Source: Bacteroidia bacterium (GTDB taxonomy: Bacteria; Bacteroidota; Bacteroidia; Chitinophagales; BACL12). From it: a stretch of 34,638 bases of DNA. Position numbers and translations under genes: made by a program. Where the stretch lies: NCBI GenBank assembly GCA_030432405.1, contig JAUIHG010000011.1, positions 1-34,638 of the forward strand, written 5' to 3'. The notes under the pieces are model-generated. The model searched no databases. It was not told the DNA's origin and worked only from the letters and a program-made list of their open reading frames with translations. Shown one piece after another: positions 30,491-34,638 of the stretch; the stretch's first letter is position 1, and each line of letters opens with the position of its first letter.

Positions 30491-33295
30491 TCATCGCCCG
30501 ACCACCCAACGGAGGGTCTGGCGGTAGCCGTCGGCTTCCAGCGCCACGAGGTAGAGGCCCGCGGGCAGGTCCAGACCGATCGGGTCGATGGTCACCGTGT
30601 GGGCACCCGGTGCGGCGGATAGGCCTACCACCGGTTCGGCACGCAAGGCACCGGACAGATCGAACACGCGCACCGACACGTCTGCGGCTTCCTCCAGGGA
30701 GAAGGCCAGCGTGGTGGGACCGGCAGAAACGGCGGGCTGCAAGGCCGCGCTCGTTAAGGGGGAGCCGAGTTCTTCCAGGCCCGTACCGCTGCGGAAGTTG
30801 GCAATCAGCGTATCGCCTTCGGCGATGGCAAAAAAGGCATTGGCATCCGTCGGCGAGGGGTTCACAAACTGGTTGTAGAGGTCCCAATAGTCAAAGCTGA
30901 ACCCCGGTGCCGGATTGGCCTCCACGGTCACCAGTGTACCGGAGGTGTAGGCGCCGTTCCAGGGGAATGCGGTGGGCGCAAAGGTGTTGACCGTCACCGA
31001 ACCGGAGCCGGGCGGTTGCACGTCCACCATGATGGAATAGATCGGCAGGGTGGTCTCCTTGAAATGCGCGATGATGGTATCCGTGGTGCTGATCTGCAAC
31101 AGGACTTCCTCATCCGTGGTGCTGGGCAGCACACTGTGGTTGTTCAGCTCCCAATAGTCCAATTCCCATCCCGGCTGCGGATCGGCATCCAGCTCGATGT
31201 CCACCCCGGTGAAATAGGTGGCCTGGAAGGCGTAAAAGGGCGGATCCAGGCTGTTGACGTCGATTTCGCCCGAACCGGGCGGATCAACCCGGAATTCCAG
31301 GGTGTAGGCATCCTCTTCAAAGCAATCCTCCATGCCGCCGACGATGAAGCTGCAGCGGGCTAAAATGAAGTTGCGCAGGTCCTGGACGTTGTTTTGCCAG
31401 CCCGTGTAGGTGCCGCCCCAGCGGGCAACGTGGTCCGTCATTTCCGGGTCTATCAGGGCAATGATGCTGTCCAGGAAGGGGATGACGTAATCGCAATTGA
31501 AGTACCAATTGGTCAGGTCGGCCCAACGGTTGATGTAGTCGGCCCGGAACTGGTCCGAAACCATCAACTCGTTGAGCAGGGTCATGTGGCCTTCGGGGTC
31601 CGACCAACCGCCCAGGTCGGCGGGATCGCAGGGGTCTGCGGTTGGGGTGGTGTTGGGGATGCCCGTATAGTTGATGTAGTGGCCAAAAGAGGCGTCGTCA
31701 TCCCACAGCGCATAACGCCACTTTTTCTTGTCGCCGTCCGGGTTGCGTCCTCGCCACCAGGCGGTATTCCAGTTCAGCCAGTCCATGCTCACAATCCAGG
31801 AGTGGAGGATGGTGTAATCGATCAGGCTGCCTACGTTGTAGCGGTCGGTGACGTAATCGTAGTCTGCGGGAATGGTCATGTCGTTGGTCACGATGTAGTT
31901 GAACAACGCGTCCCAGTCGGCACGGCTGCCGTACTCTTCCCAGGTGCCACCCCAGGTCTTGATGAAGTCGATGTCGAATTCGTCCTGATCGTAGTAATCC
32001 TTGGTGAAGTCGGGATCGTCGACCTTTTCGCGGAGTTCGTATACGCCCCAATACTGGCCGTTCACATACATCACGCAGGGTTCGAAGGTGCGCTCATCCA
32101 CGCGCAGGTCGGCATGGTGGCTCAAGGCGTGCACAAAGGCGTCGCGGATGTGGGCGCCGTCTTCAAAGGGGTAGTTGTCGTTGGCCGCACCCTTGATGAT
32201 CAGGCGCTGGAAATCGTTCCGGTTTTTGTCCCGGAAGATTTCATGGTGCAGGGCATTGCTGTAACCGAGCTGATCCCGGGTGATGTAGTCGATGCCGCGC
32301 TGCGGGTAGGCCCAGGAATCGTTGCCGTGTTTGTTGTAGTCGCCCACGGCTTCGTCCAGCAGGGTGCCGTCTCCGGCGAAAAGCTCCATGCTGCCCACCG
32401 GGTCAATCCAACTGCTGCCGTTGAGCAGGTCGTCCACTTCTTCACCGGCAATGGATACGATGTAAACCGTGTGGGTATTGGCCAGGTAGGTGTTCGACTC
32501 TGCAAACGACGTGTAGATGTTGGGGTCTGAGGAATAGGCCGCTGCCCGCACCACGGTAGTGGCCGAAAGCGAGATCGGTCCGGTATACGGTGTAGCTGTT
32601 GGACCCGGATAGCTGCCGTCGAGGGTGTACACGATGGTCGTGCCCGGTTCGGAGGTGATGGTTACAGGTCCAAGGCCCACCCCGGCATCCGGCGTCATAA
32701 CCGGTGTTGCGGCATAGCCGTCGTAGTTGGCGCCGCCGTTGGCATTGCCCGGCGTAGGATTCAGGAACATTTTCCAGGTGCCCGATCCGTCCGGGAAGCG
32801 CCCCCAGCTGTGGTGCGCCTGGTTGGCCTGGGCGATGCCGTTGGAGTCCACATAAGCACCAGCCGCATCGTTGAGGTATACCCCTTCTTCGGCGCGGGTC
32901 TGGGTCAGCTTGAAATTGGTGTGCAGCTGTCCGCTGAAGGTGCCGTCCTTGCCGGAGCACCAGATCCGCAAATAAGCTCCGGTCCCGATGGTGGTGCCGC
33001 TGGGAATGGGCCAGCGCATGGGGTCGTCGGCGCGGTCGGAAAGGTGCCAGCCGCTGATGTCTTCGGTGCTGGTGCCGGCGTTGTAGAGTTCAATCCAGTC
33101 CTCGTATTCCCCGAAGCCATCGGCAAAATCCCCGTAGTTGGCCGCGGAGAATTCGTTGATGACCACCTGGGCCTGCAAGACCGGCAGGGTGCCCGCCAGC
33201 AAAAGAGCCAGGATGCTGATGACCTTTCGGCCGAAGGATGTTTGGGTGGTGGGGGCTTCCCACCCGGGGTGGGTAGAGGGTAAAAATGCAGACAT
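30491..33295 (-). CDS. Secreted lamin-tail / CotH-kinase-like protein with T9SS sorting domain
   Basis: The product has 934 residues from the ATG at 33295 (the frame opens at 33718, but the extra 141 residues are unconserved). The signal peptide ends VLQA before Q43. Domains in order: a lamin-tail domain (about 44-180, 'VVINEFSAANYGDF...DWIELYNAG'), a chitobiase/hexosaminidase C-terminal-like domain (about 190-265), a CotH kinase-like domain (about 275-650, with 'FQRLIIKG', 'YWGVYELREKVD' and 'WRYALWDDDASFG'), two repeats of the 'PPGSGxVxVN...WNG' type (about 660-830), and a T9SS domain from about 850 ('AFSLEEAADVSVRVFDLSGALR' to 'WVVGR'). CotH in spore-formers phosphorylates coat proteins; what the secreted Bacteroidota versions act on is not known. 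The DDD motif suggests a metal-binding site is retained. Confidence 0.9.
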   Translation of the reverse strand: MSAFLPSTHPGWEAPTTQTSFGRKVISILALLLAGTLPVLQAQVVINEFSAANYGDFADGFGEYEDWIELYNAGTSTEDISGWHLSDRADDPMRWPIPSGTTIGTGAYLRIWCSGKDGTFSGQLHTNFKLTQTRAEEGVYLNDAAGAYVDSNGIAQANQAHHSWGRFPDGSGTWKMFLNPTPGNANGGANYDGYAATPVMTPDAGVGLGPVTITSEPGTTIVYTLDGSYPGPTATPYTGPISLSATTVVRAAAYSSDPNIYTSFAESNTYLANTHTVYIVSIAGEEVDDLLNGSSWIDPVGSMELFAGDGTLLDEAVGDYNKHGNDSWAYPQRGIDYITRDQLGYSNALHHEIFRDKNRNDFQRLIIKGAANDNYPFEDGAHIRDAFVHALSHHADLRVDERTFEPCVMYVNGQYWGVYELREKVDDPDFTKDYYDQDEFDIDFIKTWGGTWEEYGSRADWDALFNYIVTNDMTIPADYDYVTDRYNVGSLIDYTILHSWIVSMDWLNWNTAWWRGRNPDGDKKKWRYALWDDDASFGHYINYTGIPNTTPTADPCDPADLGGWSDPEGHMTLLNELMVSDQFRADYINRWADLTNWYFNCDYVIPFLDSIIALIDPEMTDHVARWGGTYTGWQNNVQDLRNFILARCSFIVGGMEDCFEEDAYTLEFRVDPPGSGEIDVNSLDPPFYAFQATYFTGVDIELDADPQPGWELDYWELNNHSVLPSTTDEEVLLQISTTDTIIAHFKETTLPIYSIMVDVQPPGSGSVTVNTFAPTAFPWNGAYTSGTLVTVEANPAPGFSFDYWDLYNQFVNPSPTDANAFFAIAEGDTLIANFRSGTGLEELGSPLTSAALQPAVSAGPTTLAFSLEEAADVSVRVFDLSGALRAEPVVGLSAAPGAHTVTIDPIGLDLPAGLYLVALEADGYRQTLRWVVGR

Positions 33296-33366
33296 ATCAG
33301 AGCGGAGTGGAGGTAGATGGCACACAAATGGGCCGCTTGTGAACAAGCGGGCGAGTTCGCCACCTT

Positions 33367-33374
33367 TAAATTTA
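33367..33374. promoter_or_regulatory. AT-rich TAAATTTA box in a divergent gap
   Basis: The 193-base gap between the divergent LTD/CotH gene and the small secreted gene has one AT-rich patch. TAAATTTA is self-complementary and matches seven of eight bases of the -7 consensus TAnnTTTG on either strand, so it could serve both genes. No clear -33 element. Apart from this I see nothing in the gap. Confidence 0.25.
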
Positions 33375-33488
33375 CGGCATGCAGATGCTTTTTTAGGCAT
33401 CCGCAGCCCGCCCATCCCATTCCGGGCGCCGTTGCGATGCGCCTCCACCCCTCTAGTTCCCGCTGCGCCTTTGCCCTCCCTCCCCCTC

Positions 33489-34235
33489 TTGAAACTCCAT
33501 GGTCCGGCGTTGTGCCTGTTCTTGGGGCTGGTGTTCGCCGGAGCCCCGGCGAAGGCGCAAAGCCCCTCTCCTGCCGACTCCAGCACCGTGGCGCCCGTGG
33601 ATTCCGTGGCCCTCAAGGCCGGACAAAACCTGCCGCAGGACACCGGCCTGCAGCGCTTTTTTGTGCCCGCCAGGCTGCCCGCCGAGTTTGTCTTCAACCT
33701 GGATTCCGGCCGCGCCAACCAGTTCTGGCGCGTGACCCGCGAAGGCGCCTACCTGGTCACCCAACTCTTCGACGAACGCTACCGGCTGCAGGAATACCGC
33801 AAGGAACGGATCGACGCGCGCGGCGCCTTTCTGGTGGACTATGCCACCTATTGGCGCGATTCCAGCGGCTCCAGCGTGCCGATTTATGCCGAAATGGGAT
33901 CGCCGGACGTGTTTTTGTGGAGCTGGCCCGCCGGGATACCCGTCATGCTCTCCTACCGCGAACCCCGCCGCATGGACGCCCGCATGGCCTCCATCCGCGT
34001 GGACCGCGAACGCCGCCTGCTGCCGGACCGCGACACCATCAACTATGCCGGCAAAGCCCTGGCCGTGCGCTTCACCTCGGACTTCGTGCGCCTGGCCTTC
34101 TACGACAAAAAGGGAAACGCCATTGGCGAAGACCGCTTCCTCGAACTCCGCACCTGGGGCGAGCACCTCGGCCTGATCAGCTACGTGCGCCGCTTCACCG
34201 ATGGGGCCGCAGTGACCGGGCGGCGGAAGGAGTAA
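33489..34235 (+). CDS. Secreted protein of unknown function
   Basis: The product has 248 residues if started at the TTG at 33489, which gives MKLHGPALCLFLGLVFAGAPAKAQ, a good signal peptide cut before Q24. No ATG or GTG is in frame near here; a TTG at 33432 is another candidate. Mature sequence: a Ser/Pro/Val-rich start, then beta-rich segments ('FVFNLDSGRANQFWRVTREGAYLVTQLFDERYRLQEYRKERID', 'IPVMLSYREPRR', 'YAGKALAVRFTSDFVRLAFYDKKGNAIGEDRFLELRTW'). I do not recognise the family. The end of the signal peptide is encoded by a palindrome with a 4-base loop (33534-33553). Its stop codon abuts that of the convergent NHL-type gene. Confidence 0.65.
   Translation: MKLHGPALCLFLGLVFAGAPAKAQSPSPADSSTVAPVDSVALKAGQNLPQDTGLQRFFVPARLPAEFVFNLDSGRANQFWRVTREGAYLVTQLFDERYRLQEYRKERIDARGAFLVDYATYWRDSSGSSVPIYAEMGSPDVFLWSWPAGIPVMLSYREPRRMDARMASIRVDRERRLLPDRDTINYAGKALAVRFTSDFVRLAFYDKKGNAIGEDRFLELRTWGEHLGLISYVRRFTDGAAVTGRRKE
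33534..33553 (+). repeat. Dispersed palindrome with 4-base loop
   Basis: TTCGCCGG-AGCC-CCGGCGAA, preceded by GTG, encoding FAGAPAK at the signal-peptide end of the secreted protein. Relative to the 17-mer, three bases are added in the loop, keeping the frame. Confidence 0.88.
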
Positions 34236-34242
34236 TTACTCC
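34229..34242. other. Perfect palindrome covering two convergent stop codons
   Basis: GGAGTAATTACTCC is its own reverse complement and contains TAA of the plus-strand gene (34233-34235) and TAA of the minus-strand gene (34236-34238), with no base between. It may act as a weak two-way terminator, but 7-pair arms with no loop are poor as RNA hairpins. Confidence 0.4.
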
Positions 34243-34638
34243 AAATCCGTGCTCAACTGATAGCGGATCACCCGGCCGTTGCCTTTGTCGGCCACATAGA
34301 CGGTGCGGCGGAAATAGCAGACGCCGCTGGGGTCGACGAAGTTGAAGGGACCGGCGCCTTCGCCTCCGAAGGAGGCAATGATCTGCTTGGTGGCGTTGGT
34401 GTTGGGCGGCGGATTCACGCCCTCGTAGCCCTTCTGGGTAAACTGATAAAACGAATCCGTGCCGGCGTCCACAACAAAAATGTAGCCGCTCTGGTCCGGA
34501 GCCACATAGACGTCCGTGGGGCGCTCGAAGCGGTTGGCCTCGTAGAGGAACCGGTCGGCCTTTGAATTGTCCTGCAAGACCAGTTCCGCATTTTCCTGGA
34601 AGAAGATGCCCTGGATGGGGTCCTGAAACCGGTTGAGC
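34236..34638 (-). CDS. NHL-repeat / beta-propeller protein, 5' part beyond window
   Basis: The frame is open from 34637 to the stop at 34236, giving 133 residues of the C-terminal part; the true start lies outside. Blocks such as 'RPTDVYVAPDQSGYIFVVDAG', 'IIASFGGEGAGPFNFVDPSGVCYFRRTVYVADKGNGRVIRYQLSTDLE' are typical NHL repeats (P.gv.v...g.iyVaD..n.ri..f). Proteins of this kind form six-bladed propellers, often extracytoplasmic in Bacteroidota, and usually bind ligands or lack known function. It ends right against the convergent secreted gene. Confidence 0.85.
   Translation of the reverse strand, partial: LNRFQDPIQGIFFQENAELVLQDNSKADRFLYEANRFERPTDVYVAPDQSGYIFVVDAGTDSFYQFTQKGYEGVNPPPNTNATKQIIASFGGEGAGPFNFVDPSGVCYFRRTVYVADKGNGRVIRYQLSTDLE

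Noticed and set aside
1634..33553. Interpreting the TTCGCC palindromes as ordinary Rho-independent terminators
   Set aside because: Most lie inside genes and none is followed by a T-run.
1634..33553. CRISPR array
   Set aside because: The repeats are too short, widely scattered and not regularly spaced; no cas genes are present.

Overview
This 34.6 kb window is from a GC-rich (about 60% by eye) member of the Bacteroidota. Three things point there: several secreted proteins end in type IX secretion (T9SS) C-terminal sorting domains, start codons generally lack a strong Shine-Dalgarno sequence, and typical Bacteroidota families occur (surface proteins with the 'WPDYVF...MPIAELK' C-terminal module, GH97, TPR-CHAT proteins, lamin-tail/CotH proteins). 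I cannot place it below phylum. I see no tRNA, rRNA, CRISPR array, insertion sequence or phage module.

Layout. Positions 1-3057 run on the minus strand: an ECF sigma factor and a membrane anti-sigma-like TPR protein (operon), then rbfA and a LolC/LolE-type permease cut by the window start. Positions 3231-18668 all run on the plus strand: a tail-fibre-like surface protein, an M4 metallopeptidase, an LRR/beta-helix protein, a secreted TPR-CHAT protease, an MsbA-type ABC exporter, a GH97 lipoprotein and a secreted TPR protein. From 18681 to the end, strands alternate: an M1 aminopeptidase lipoprotein, a biotin carrier protein, an acidic protein with a degenerate HExxH-like motif, small hypotheticals, an SRPBCC protein, a Tat-type metallophosphoesterase, an NAD(P)-binding protein, a beta-propeller lipoprotein, a NUDIX hydrolase, a saccharopine dehydrogenase-like enzyme, a two-TM protein, a large LTD/CotH T9SS protein, a small secreted protein, and an NHL-type protein cut by the window end. 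Most of the gene content is envelope and secretion functions; only a few pairs look like real operons.

The main unusual signal is a family of short dispersed palindromes with conserved ends TTCGCC...GGCGAA and a covarying centre (for example TTCGCCGGACCGGCGAA, three exact copies). I count 15 perfect copies plus several degenerate ones. They lie inside genes on both strands, in intergenic gaps, across a start codon, and three times exactly at the end of a signal peptide, where they encode 'FAGPAKAQ' or 'FAGAPAKAQ'. Nine copies share a GTG or GTT just before the palindrome, all in the same orientation whatever the gene strand. I know of no described element with this sequence, but I could run no search.
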